57,212 nt of DNA. Source: Candidatus Kaiserbacteria bacterium RIFCSPHIGHO2_01_FULL_53_31 (lineage in GTDB: Bacteria > Patescibacteriota > Minisyncoccia > Phycocordibacterales > Phycocordibacteraceae). Made by a program: the position numbers and the translations under genes. Positions 48,230 through 56,753 of this stretch are shown piece after piece; position 1 is the first letter of the stretch, and the number at the start of each line of letters is the position of its first letter. Under the pieces are notes generated by a model. That model was not told where the DNA came from, did not search any database, and worked only from the letters and a program-made list of their open reading frames with translations. Where the stretch lies: positions 1 to 57,212 of the forward strand of contig MFKU01000016.1 of the NCBI GenBank assembly GCA_001781095.1. The letters run 5' to 3'.

Positions 48230-49149
48230 ACCAATGATTCTCTCCATTGCTTTCCCCATTCTTCGGCCGATGGTAAATTGAGCAACAATTTTCCACGAAC
48301 AGGATTGCTCAAAACATCACTGACTTTCGCAGCCAGTTCGCACCGCGGAACAACAAACGCCCCAGCTTCGCGAGCGATACCTACATCCGGCGCTACCACG
48401 GGCACTCCCGCGGCAAGTGCTTCGACAATAGAGGCGCCGAACGATTCATGTGAAGAAGTTGAGACTACGACATCGGACAGTGCAAAATAGGGTCCTGGAT
48501 TCTGCCAACCAGGGAATTCTATAGGGAGATCTTGTGCGGTATCCTTCACCTGCGACTCGAGCGAACCGCTGCCAAGCATAATAAGTCCCGCAGTTGGATA
48601 TGTCTTCAGTACCTCTCGCAGAATCTCCAGTGCTGCGAGAGGATCCTTCTCGCGCTCAAATCGGCCTATCCAAAGAATCGTTCTCGCAAATCGCGGATGT
48701 GATGTTCGCGTTTCATCCTGCATGCGATGCACCTCAATGAAAACTGGCAGCACTGTAATTCGCGTCCGCACATTGAGCCGCATCACCTGTGCTTTAGTCC
48801 GCTCTGAGACCACTCGAATTGAATCCGCACGACGAAGGGAGAAGCGCGCCAGGAGGCGCTTAGACAGCGATTGCCCGTCTAAATCAGCGTGCAGTTGCAG
48901 ATTGAGCCGCGCACCAGTCCCTCGTGCGACAAGCCAGCCAAGCATACCCCGCCAAAATGGATCTTGAGCCGTAATCACATCGTAACGATTCTGTCGCGCA
49001 GCTCGCCAGATTTCGGCTATGCCATGTGCGCTCGGCCAAACAAATACGTCAAGACAACCGACAACGTCAACAAGCATAGAATGCCGCTCACGTACAGCCG
49101 ACCCATTCTTGAGCAAGTTCGGATCGCCACTGATCATCAAGACTTTCAT
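48226..49149 (-). CDS. GT4 glycosyltransferase
   Basis: 307 residues. LWIGRFEREKDPLAALEI, STSSHESFGASIVEALAAGVPVV (EX7E). Somewhat short N-terminal half. Four-nt overlaps at both ends show tight coupling. Confidence 0.88.
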   Translation of the reverse strand: MKVLMISGDPNLLKNGSAVRERHSMLVDVVGCLDVFVWPSAHGIAEIWRAARQNRYDVITAQDPFWRGMLGWLVARGTGARLNLQLHADLDGQSLSKRLLARFSLRRADSIRVVSERTKAQVMRLNVRTRITVLPVFIEVHRMQDETRTSHPRFARTILWIGRFEREKDPLAALEILREVLKTYPTAGLIMLGSGSLESQVKDTAQDLPIEFPGWQNPGPYFALSDVVVSTSSHESFGASIVEALAAGVPVVAPDVGIAREAGAFVVPRCELAAKVSDVLSNPVRGKLLLNLPSAEEWGKQWRESLV

Positions 49150-50198
49150 AGAGAATTAAGTAGCTCTACTGTCGCGGTAACCATTTTTTCTTCAGAAAAT
49201 TTTGAACCATTCTCACTCCTGGGCCGATGAGTCGCCACTAACGCCTGCACGAGCGCATGCGTATCGCCGACGGGTACCAGCATACCGTTCACACCGTTCT
49301 CGATAACTTCGCTGTTTCCTCCTGCATTGGTCGCAATAACTGGAACCCCGAGCGCGAGCGCCTCGATTAACAGATGTGAGAGCCCTTCGTACGAAGAATT
49401 GAGGACGAATACTGCTGCACTCTGCATAGTCGCGAGCGTATCCGCGTGTGAGAGCTGGCCCGTAAAGACGAACCGGCCAGGGATTTTCTCTTCAGCTTGC
49501 TGCGTGAGTAGAGCGCGTTCCGGCCCATCGCCAATAATGGCGAGTGATGCAGACAGTGCTTCCGCAGCATCTATGACACTCCCTATGTTCTTCCAGGGCA
49601 CGAGGCGCCCGGCCGTTACCACGAGGGGTCGAGGAAGTTTTGCGACGGCATCTGGTACTGTTCCCAGATTTTCAAGCAACACGGCATTATAGATAACTTC
49701 GATTTTCTCGCTTGGAATACTCCACGCTGCAACAATTTTCTTCAGATACTCGCTCGGCACGATCACGCGCGTCGCGGTTGCCGCGACACGCGTTTGGACC
49801 CATCGCAGTACGCGTACCGCAAGCGGCACATCGTTTGTCTTCACGAACTTGTCCAGACTCTCTGCGACATCGTATCGTTGCCTGCCCTGCTCCCACGCGT
49901 AATCGCCCACTATTTTCACTATGAATGGCTTTCCTGCTCTCTTGGCCGCGCGCATTGCCGGCAATCCCACAGACACGGGATCGAGCGCGAGAACGGCATC
50001 AGCGACGCGCGCGGCCCGCAATACGCGGCGATAGTACGCGCAGTGCCTAATTATCTTCGGGAGATGCCTCACACCGCTAAACGTGATGAGCTCGACCTCT
50101 ATGCCTCTTTTTGGCAGAGCTTCAGCAAGGATCTTTGCATATGTTGCGGGTCCGCCAATCTCCGGCGGATACAAGGGTGTCGCGATAACGATCCTCAT
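49146..50198 (-). CDS. GT4 glycosyltransferase
   Basis: 350 residues. TPLYPPEIGGPATYAKIL opening, VTAGRLVPWKNIG, and NSSYEGLSHLLIEALALGVPVI at the donor site. Four-nt overlaps at both ends. Confidence 0.9.
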   Translation of the reverse strand: MRIVIATPLYPPEIGGPATYAKILAEALPKRGIEVELITFSGVRHLPKIIRHCAYYRRVLRAARVADAVLALDPVSVGLPAMRAAKRAGKPFIVKIVGDYAWEQGRQRYDVAESLDKFVKTNDVPLAVRVLRWVQTRVAATATRVIVPSEYLKKIVAAWSIPSEKIEVIYNAVLLENLGTVPDAVAKLPRPLVVTAGRLVPWKNIGSVIDAAEALSASLAIIGDGPERALLTQQAEEKIPGRFVFTGQLSHADTLATMQSAAVFVLNSSYEGLSHLLIEALALGVPVIATNAGGNSEVIENGVNGMLVPVGDTHALVQALVATHRPRSENGSKFSEEKMVTATVELLNSL

Positions 50199-51346
50199 GC
50201 GAGTATGGTACTTGCTTTACACACCGTTTCAAAGAGCACATGCATCTGCCGCGAAATGGTGTTCCAGTCATATTTCTCGCGAACAAGCGCGAGGCCATTT
50301 CTTCTCACTCGTGTCACTTTCTCTGGGTTTGTCATAATGTCTTTCACTGCATACGCGATTTGTTCCGGAGAATTAACATCAACTGCCCAACCCGTGGTCG
50401 GTTTGTTTGGATTCCGCTTTTCATCAAATAGGAAATCCGCGATGCCGCCTTCCTGCGTCGCGATGACCGGCAGGCCAACTGCCAGCGCTTCGATGAACGC
50501 ATTCCCCATGCCTTCAGAACGCGAAGGACGAATGAAAATATGAGCAGTCGCAAATGCTTGCGCGAGTGCCGCGTGCGCGATGTATCCCTTGAACAATACA
50601 CGGTCCGAAACGCGCAGCTCCTCGGAGAGTCTTTGTAATTCCGCCTCGTCGGGACCGCTGCCATAAATAACGAACTGTATGTTCTCTGGCAAAAGTACTA
50701 GAGAGCGGATCACGTCATCGAGAGCGTTCTTATGCACCAAACGTGACGCCGTAATCAGATTGACAACTCCTGCAGTCACGAGAGAAGGATGCCGCATTTC
50801 GGTAAAACGACTGAGGTCAACGCCGTTCGGAATGACCCCAATCTCCTGCGCGAAGCCCATACGCGCGGCCCATACAGCCAGAAACGTCGATATCGTCTGG
50901 ACACGGCACGCGTGTCTGAAGCCAAACGAGAGAACAGGGCGCAACGGAAGGATAAACCATCTCGTAAACATGCGCCCCCAGGGATCCCCCTCCTGCAGAG
51001 AGAGCAGATAAGGCGTGCGTATGCCGCGATTGCGTAGCAGCACGATCGGGAACAGCATGTAACTCATCATTGCCCAGAAAGCATCATAGTGATGCTGTTG
51101 ATTGAGACGCGCGGCAAATCCTGCCGCACGCGGCACAAATAATATCTTCTGAAGATATGAAGCACCGTTTCCTATACGATGCACGAGCACGTTACCCATA
51201 CGTTCCTCTTGTTGTTCGTTTTCAAAACGGAGTGTGATGAGATGAAATTCGATATCGTCAATGCGATCAGTGATTTCTTTAATGGCAATTTCCGCACCGC
51301 CTACGTGCGGGAAATACGCGAGAGAGAAAATTAATATCTTTTTCAT
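50195..51346 (-). CDS. GT4 glycosyltransferase
   Basis: 383 residues from ATG 51346 (MKKILIFSLAYFPHVGGAE). SRLVHKNALDDVI and PSRSEGMGNAFIEALAVGLPVI. First of the sugar transferases after the ComEA-PKD-LTD gene. Confidence 0.9.
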   Translation of the reverse strand: MKKILIFSLAYFPHVGGAEIAIKEITDRIDDIEFHLITLRFENEQQEERMGNVLVHRIGNGASYLQKILFVPRAAGFAARLNQQHHYDAFWAMMSYMLFPIVLLRNRGIRTPYLLSLQEGDPWGRMFTRWFILPLRPVLSFGFRHACRVQTISTFLAVWAARMGFAQEIGVIPNGVDLSRFTEMRHPSLVTAGVVNLITASRLVHKNALDDVIRSLVLLPENIQFVIYGSGPDEAELQRLSEELRVSDRVLFKGYIAHAALAQAFATAHIFIRPSRSEGMGNAFIEALAVGLPVIATQEGGIADFLFDEKRNPNKPTTGWAVDVNSPEQIAYAVKDIMTNPEKVTRVRRNGLALVREKYDWNTISRQMHVLFETVCKASTILA

Positions 51347-51363
51347 CGCTTGAGGCGACTCGA

Positions 51364-52587
51364 TTACAAAACCAGAAGTGCGCCACCCGCAAGCGCGATG
51401 ACACCCAGGAATCCCATGACCCATGGAGATCGGAAAATACCCGACGTATCGCGAGCGGGAGGGGCGACAAGAGCCGGCTCTTCAGAGACCGGAGACGTTA
51501 CCGCCCCAAGAGCGGCGAGCTCACTCGTCGCGCTTGGGGCACTCACTTCTTCAACATATGCTTGTCGGGTTATGTTTATAGCAGAGCCGACGCTTTGGCC
51601 GTTCCCCTGATTACGAGCCGCTCTGGGATCGACCGTCTGCTTAATATAAGAACTCGAGACAGCGGAAGAAGGTTGCGCCGCGTGCTCACTCGACGAGACA
51701 CTTGCGCTCGCTTGCAGTGCTGGGTACTGGGCAGCGATACCGCCACCCGGATACGCGAGAATCGCGGTGGACGTCATTGACAATTTGGTAACGGTCGAGG
51801 GAAAGAGGACATCGGTGTTCGGCAGGAGCATCGTGCCCCGCGGCACACGGAATGACCCTGGACTGGCGAAAAGCGCCCACCCCGAGAGATCAAGTCGCTC
51901 GTTTGATTCGTTAGCAACGAGTATGCCTTCACTCGTCACGGAACGAATTTGCACCTGCGCGGGACGTACCGTCACCACCAATTCGTCGCGGCCCGTGGTC
52001 GGGCCGTCGACGGCTTCAGCGACGATCAGATAGGTTCCCGCATAACGATAGGTCTTCGTCGTTTTGATCCCCCTTCCCGAAGATCCGTCACCAAAACTCC
52101 AGCTGACGCGGGCCGCTGGATCGATGATACCGTTTTTGGTCTTCGCGCTTGCCGAAAGTTCTAGGGGGACCGCTATGAATGCGTTCGGGTCGGCTGCAAT
52201 TTCTACGGTGAGCGCTACAGGTGGCGTTTTAGATGAGGACGTGCCGGATTTCTTTGTAGCGGCAGCGCCGGACTCTGTCGACGTAGCTGCCGCTTCTGTT
52301 TCGGAATCGGCGGGCTCTGGCGTGTCAGTATCGCCAACAGTAATGAACGCTTCGAGCGCCGCATACGTACTTGGACCGATACCGCTCACATTCTGTATGT
52401 CCTCTTTCTTGGCGAATGAACCATGTTGCGTGCGGTAGTCGATAATTGCCGCTGCTTTGGCGGGACCGATGCCGGGAAGCGTCTCGAGGAGTACTGCGTC
52501 GGCGGTGTTGATGTTCATTAGCGCCGCCTGTGCGCCAACCGGCAGCATGAGAAGTAGCAGAAGAACAACCAAAAAGTAGGTGCGCAT
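51364..52587 (-). CDS. Secreted ComEA-type HhH protein with PKD and lamin-tail domains
   Basis: 407 residues from ATG 52587 (ATG 52593 also possible). Signal peptide 1-22 (VVLLLLLMLPVGAQA), helix-hairpin-helix DNA-binding pair (INTADAVLLETLPGIG and IQNVSGIGPSTYAAL), Ser/Thr/Pro linker, PKD domain (VSWSFGDGSSG), lamin-tail-like beta domain (ILVANESNERLDLSGWAL) and a C-terminal membrane anchor (VMGFLGVIALAGG). ComEA binds incoming DNA at the cell surface in competence; here the same module is anchored at the C-terminus and directly follows a TraG-like ATPase. Confidence 0.85.
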   Translation of the reverse strand: MRTYFLVVLLLLLMLPVGAQAALMNINTADAVLLETLPGIGPAKAAAIIDYRTQHGSFAKKEDIQNVSGIGPSTYAALEAFITVGDTDTPEPADSETEAAATSTESGAAATKKSGTSSSKTPPVALTVEIAADPNAFIAVPLELSASAKTKNGIIDPAARVSWSFGDGSSGRGIKTTKTYRYAGTYLIVAEAVDGPTTGRDELVVTVRPAQVQIRSVTSEGILVANESNERLDLSGWALFASPGSFRVPRGTMLLPNTDVLFPSTVTKLSMTSTAILAYPGGGIAAQYPALQASASVSSSEHAAQPSSAVSSSYIKQTVDPRAARNQGNGQSVGSAINITRQAYVEEVSAPSATSELAALGAVTSPVSEEPALVAPPARDTSGIFRSPWVMGFLGVIALAGGALLVL

Positions 52588-52597
52588 GTGCATTTCG

Positions 52598-54385
52598 TTA
52601 CTCAAGCGCCTCACCCTTCAGTATCTTCCGAAGCGTGTCCTCGGGAACTTCAAAGGGCTTCTTCTCTGAAGTGGCAGGAGCGTGTGAGGTACTTCGCGGC
52701 GGCGGTGTAGGTTGACCTGGCTCTCTGGCTGGTTCTTGTCTTGGATGTTCGTCGCCCTGCTTTGACTTTTGGCTGCGTGTTATCACGTCTGATAGTGCAC
52801 CTTTCAGTGACTCTTGATTCTGTGTCTTTGTCTGCTTTTTCTCCGCGCTGTCTTTGGTCGTCATCGCACGGAGAATAGACTTCAAATCTTCCGCTGACTT
52901 GCCCACCGGAGTCGACGCGGCCTTGGCAGTCGTCACTTCAGGTTTCTGTATCTCCCCTCGAGGACGTTCGACGGGTTGGTATTGCGGTCGCGGCGCGCGA
53001 ATATCACTCTGCGGTCGCACTGCCATTTCTCGCACAGGAGCGCGGGTGATAGGCCTTTTTCTCATGCGCGCATCGGGTGGTGCCTCAGACGCCAAAGCAT
53101 CTGCGAGCTCCTCCATAATGCTGTTCTCTACTTGCACCCGTGGGGCGGTGAATGCTGCTCGCGACGCTTCAATGACCTTGTCGCGATATGATGCCGGCGG
53201 CGCTTCTATGGGCGGAATGGTAACCGCTGAGAACGGTGCCGAGCCGACGCCGTCGATCATGAGCGAAAGGTAGACTTGCCTCTTATCGAGGGCCACAACG
53301 TCTTCTTTCGTAAACTTCGGCATGAATACTGTCTCGAGAACTTCGGCGTCAAATGGACCGACGCGGAAGGAAACCGTCGTGCCGACGTTGCCGAAGACCG
53401 CATCGCGCACCTCCTCTTCCATCTGCTCGATGTACTGATTAGTGATTATGAGGTCGAGCTTATATTTACGCGATTCGGAGAGGATCTCGGCGAAAGTCTC
53501 GTTCGCGAAGTTCTGAAATTCGTCGACATAAAAATAGAAGTGCGGGAGTTTCTGCATCTCGCTCGAGGTGGTGCCTGCACGACTCATCGCGCCCAGGAAG
53601 ATGCGCGTCGTGAGCATCGAGCCGAGGAGACGCATGTTCGTCTCGCCAATAAGTCCTTTTGAGAGATTCATGATGAGGATCTTCTTCTCGTCCATCATCG
53701 TCCGGATGTCGAACGAGGACTTCGGCTGACCGATGATATTTCGAATGAGCGGATTGCCCGTGAACTGGCCGACCTTATTTTGAATGGCAGGCGTCGCTTC
53801 CTGGGTGTACCGATCGCCATAGTTGGCGAATTCCTTCGTCCAAAAGTCCTTCACAACCGGATCCTTCACGTTGTCCACCACCTTCGTTCGATAGGCCTTA
53901 TCGGTGTACATGCGATTCACTCCGAGAAGCGTCGCATCCGGATATTCGAGCAATGCAAGCAGTGTGTTCGTGAGGATGTATTCCATGCGGGCGCTCCACG
54001 CGTCCTCCCATATCTTCTTGAAGGTCGCCATGAGGCCGGAGACGACGAGGTGGCGCTTATCGTAGCCGACGTCTTCCATCACGTTGAATGCGATGGGGTG
54101 CTCGAGATCGAAGGGAGCGAAGTACACGACATCTTTTATCCGGTCTTCGGGGATATAGTCGAGAAGGCGCTCCACGGTAGCGCCGTGCGGGTCAAGGAAG
54201 GCGATACCTTCCCCGTTGCGGATATCCTGAATCGCCATGTTCTCGAGCACCGTCGACTTGCCCATGCCCGTCTTCCCGATGATGTACATGTGGCGGTCAC
54301 GATCCTTCGCTTTAATACCGAACGGTATGTTCTTCCCGCGCGAATCAGTGGCCGCGAAATAGGTTACGCGTTCTGGATTCTCCAT
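52598..54385 (-). CDS. TraG/VirB4-like DNA-translocation ATPase
   Basis: 595 residues from ATG 54385, chosen by the leaderless promoter. Walker A GKTGMGKST near residue 40, IAFLDPHGATVERLL, Walker B FYFYVDEFQNF, and DLIITNQYIEQ are the type IV secretion coupling/VirB4 core. The last about 150 residues are Pro/Lys/Gln-rich and disordered, ending in FEVPEDTLRKILKGE. No other type IV secretion genes are in the window. With the ComEA-like protein downstream, DNA uptake or pilus-related function is inferred. Confidence 0.9.
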   Translation of the reverse strand: MENPERVTYFAATDSRGKNIPFGIKAKDRDRHMYIIGKTGMGKSTVLENMAIQDIRNGEGIAFLDPHGATVERLLDYIPEDRIKDVVYFAPFDLEHPIAFNVMEDVGYDKRHLVVSGLMATFKKIWEDAWSARMEYILTNTLLALLEYPDATLLGVNRMYTDKAYRTKVVDNVKDPVVKDFWTKEFANYGDRYTQEATPAIQNKVGQFTGNPLIRNIIGQPKSSFDIRTMMDEKKILIMNLSKGLIGETNMRLLGSMLTTRIFLGAMSRAGTTSSEMQKLPHFYFYVDEFQNFANETFAEILSESRKYKLDLIITNQYIEQMEEEVRDAVFGNVGTTVSFRVGPFDAEVLETVFMPKFTKEDVVALDKRQVYLSLMIDGVGSAPFSAVTIPPIEAPPASYRDKVIEASRAAFTAPRVQVENSIMEELADALASEAPPDARMRKRPITRAPVREMAVRPQSDIRAPRPQYQPVERPRGEIQKPEVTTAKAASTPVGKSAEDLKSILRAMTTKDSAEKKQTKTQNQESLKGALSDVITRSQKSKQGDEHPRQEPAREPGQPTPPPRSTSHAPATSEKKPFEVPEDTLRKILKGEALE

Positions 54386-54392
54386 CGTTTTT

Positions 54393-54401
54393 AGTATAGC
54401 A
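54393..54401 (-). promoter_or_regulatory. Leaderless promoter of the TraG-like gene
   Basis: Extended -10 TGCTATACT; hexamer 54398-54393 ends 7 nt before ATG 54385. Confidence 0.7.
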
Positions 54402-54447
54402 AAGTGCCGCGTATGAAAGGCATACAAACTCTTGCCCAATGTGCACA

Positions 54448-54696
54448 CTAAATGGGGGAAATATTGCGCGGTGGTTCTAATTCTGCTGGCTGATCTGCCT
54501 TCTGAGGAGGAATGGTTGGTATCTCTATTGACTGCTCTTTGATTTGTATTCCCCGCGTCCGGAGCGAGAACCCAATACCGAGTACGCACACACCAAGAAC
54601 GGTAGTGAGGAAAGAGCGGATAGGACTCGGGAAGCCCGAAATAGGCACGAGGATGGTGATGACACCAAGAAGCATAAGGGTTCCTGATCGAGACAT
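54448..54696 (-). CDS. Small two-helix membrane protein
   Basis: 82 residues. Two hydrophobic helices at about 5-22 and 28-46, then a polar, Pro-rich tail (IPTIPPQKADQPAELEPPR). Not homologous to anything I can name. A good leaderless promoter directly before it supports that it is real. A later start is not available. Confidence 0.7.
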   Translation of the reverse strand: MSRSGTLMLLGVITILVPISGFPSPIRSFLTTVLGVCVLGIGFSLRTRGIQIKEQSIEIPTIPPQKADQPAELEPPRNISPI

Positions 54697-54703
54697 TAGA
54701 AGC

Positions 54704-54712
54704 AGTGTATCA
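54704..54712 (-). promoter_or_regulatory. Leaderless promoter overlapping the rsmI stop
   Basis: Extended -10 TGATACACT; hexamer 54709-54704 ends 7 nt before ATG 54696. The TGA is also the rsmI stop codon. Confidence 0.6.
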
Positions 54713-55405
54713 GGGTTCGATTATGACCACAAATTCACCCCTCACATGGTCGGGGTGAGCTTTGAAATATGCCTGCACATCTCCAACGGTTCCCGAGGTT
54801 ACTTCTTCGTGAATCTTGGTGAGCTCGCGGGCGATGGTGACACTGGAAATACGCAGCGCTTCCAACTCATCGAGCAATTTAATAATGCGGTGAGGCGACT
54901 CATAGAGCACAACAGGGATATCAGAAGATGCTAATTTCTTGAGCGCTGTTTGACGACCTTTTTTATGCGGTAAGAATCCGAGAAAGGTAAATCCCGTTGT
55001 GTCTAATCCTGCAATAGAGAGCGCGGTGGTAAGTGCAGATGGACCCGGTATCGCTTCGATTGTTATTCCAACATTCTTGAGAATGTGAGAATGTTCTCGT
55101 ACCGCTCTCACCATACGTGCGCCCGGATCAGAAATGCCGGGCGTGCCCGCATCGCTCACATAGGCAACATGCTCCCCTGCTTCGAGCCGTGCGATTATTT
55201 CGTCGGCTTTCTGCATTTCCGTCGCTGCATCAAGCCGCTGGAGGGGCTTCTTTATTTGATATCGCGCAAGCAGTTTCGATATAATCCGTGTGTCTTCAGC
55301 ATAGATAACGTCGCACTCTTTCAGCGTGCGTAGCGCGCGCAGCGTAATATCCTCCAAATTTCCTATTGGTGTGGCGACGATTGAGAGAGTTCCTGTGTTG
55401 GTCAT
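54710..55405 (-). CDS. rsmI: 16S rRNA (cytidine-1402-2'-O)-methyltransferase
   Basis: 231 residues. Tetrapyrrole-methylase fold: TPIGNLEDITLRALRTL, YAEDTRIISKLL, YVSDAGTPGISDPG and IPGPSALTTALSIAG. Methylates the ribose of C1402 in the decoding centre. Shorter than enzymes with the C-terminal extension. Four-nt overlap with murC. Confidence 0.95.
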   Translation of the reverse strand: MTNTGTLSIVATPIGNLEDITLRALRTLKECDVIYAEDTRIISKLLARYQIKKPLQRLDAATEMQKADEIIARLEAGEHVAYVSDAGTPGISDPGARMVRAVREHSHILKNVGITIEAIPGPSALTTALSIAGLDTTGFTFLGFLPHKKGRQTALKKLASSDIPVVLYESPHRIIKLLDELEALRISSVTIARELTKIHEEVTSGTVGDVQAYFKAHPDHVRGEFVVIIEP

Positions 55406-56709
55406 ATAGAATGCATGACGAGTTTATCCGCCACCTTATATATATCGCCCGCGCCCACGGTGATGATGGTGTCGCTCGCATTTGCCTCATTTAGAGTGTG
55501 CTCGATTGCGTCAAATGAGGGCAGTGCCTGTGCATCGACGCCGGTGGCGCGGATGCGCTCGGCAAGTATTTCATTTGAAATTGAACCGTCGTCGACTTCC
55601 CTCGCAGCATAGATAGGCGCAATGAAGACTTTGTCGGCATCCGCGAACGCAGTCGCGAATTCATCGAGCAAATCACGCGTGCGGCTGTAGAGATGCGGAT
55701 GAAATGCGACAAACACTTTTCCTTGCAAACCGTAAGGCGTCGCCTTACGGTTTTTCGCACGAAGTGCCTTCAATGTTTCTCGCACTGCTGTGGGGTGGTG
55801 TGCATAATCGTCGTACACATCGGCTCCCTGAGCCGTTTTGCCCTTGTAATCAAATCGACGCCAGGTGCCCTGGAACGATGCAAGTGACTCCATTATCTGA
55901 AAGTCCGAAATACTCGGTAGCACTGCACGCGCGGCCGCAGCGGCCGCGCGTGCATTCATCTCATTAAATCCTCCAGGTAGTTGAAGCGTATACGCTGGCT
56001 CTGCCATATAATCAATTACCTTTACTCTTGTATTCGGTAGCAGAGGCACAATATTTGGATTATGTGTGTCAGTTACAATTGATCCACTTTCTGGTACTTT
56101 TTCAATCGCTTTCGTAAATGTCTCTTGGACTGCCTCAAGTGAGGAAAACCAGTCTGTGTGATCCCACTCGAGATTCGTAATCACGAGCACCTGCGGCGAG
56201 AGCTCGAGCAAGTGATCTTTGTATTCGCATGCCTCGACCACGAATAAATCTGAATCTCCGTGTACGTAATTAGATGCGAAATCCTTCATGATTGAACCCA
56301 CAACCACTGTCGGCGACGCTCCTGCATCTTTCAATATCTTCGCCAGCATGCCGGTGGTCGTTGTCTTCCCGTGCGTACCAGCAACGGCGACTGTCTTCTT
56401 TCCTTCTGACACTTTTCCTAACATCGCAAAATAAGAGAACTGTGGAATACCGCGCTGGAGGGCTTCTGTGCGTTCTGGATTATTTTGGGGTACTGAGTCG
56501 CTATACACCACGACTGTAACGTCGGCAGGTACATTCTCGCTCTTTTGTCCGATAATTACTTTAATACCTTTTCTTTCCAAAAGTTCAGTCACCGGACTCG
56601 CCTCTCGATCTGAACCAGTCACCTGTTTCCCTTCATGCGCATAGAGCTGCGCGAGCGCAGACATGCCGATCCCCCCAATGCCAATAAAAAAGACTTTTTC
56701 TGCCTTCAT
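55402..56709 (-). CDS. murC: UDP-N-acetylmuramate-L-alanine ligase
   Basis: 435 residues. N-terminal GIGGIGMSALAQL, ATP-binding GTHGKTTTTGML near 112-123, WDHTDWF and DDYAHHPTAVRETL. Adds L-Ala to UDP-MurNAc; with murB it shows peptidoglycan synthesis. The final 30-40 residues are usual length. Confidence 0.97.
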   Translation of the reverse strand: MKAEKVFFIGIGGIGMSALAQLYAHEGKQVTGSDREASPVTELLERKGIKVIIGQKSENVPADVTVVVYSDSVPQNNPERTEALQRGIPQFSYFAMLGKVSEGKKTVAVAGTHGKTTTTGMLAKILKDAGASPTVVVGSIMKDFASNYVHGDSDLFVVEACEYKDHLLELSPQVLVITNLEWDHTDWFSSLEAVQETFTKAIEKVPESGSIVTDTHNPNIVPLLPNTRVKVIDYMAEPAYTLQLPGGFNEMNARAAAAAARAVLPSISDFQIMESLASFQGTWRRFDYKGKTAQGADVYDDYAHHPTAVRETLKALRAKNRKATPYGLQGKVFVAFHPHLYSRTRDLLDEFATAFADADKVFIAPIYAAREVDDGSISNEILAERIRATGVDAQALPSFDAIEHTLNEANASDTIITVGAGDIYKVADKLVMHSI

Positions 56710-56738
56710 AATCTCGTACCCGCAGGATATCAGAAATC

Positions 56739-56747
56739 TGGTAAACT
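56739..56747 (+). promoter_or_regulatory. Leaderless promoter of the aminotransferase gene
   Basis: Extended -10 TGGTAAACT; 6 nt before ATG 56754. It diverges from murC. Confidence 0.55.
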
Positions 56748-56753
56748 GCCCTC

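Noticed and set aside
54710-54712. UGA recoded as glycine, as in some candidate-phyla bacteria
   Set aside because: UGA ends genes at expected lengths (for example rsmI) and does not interrupt conserved proteins.
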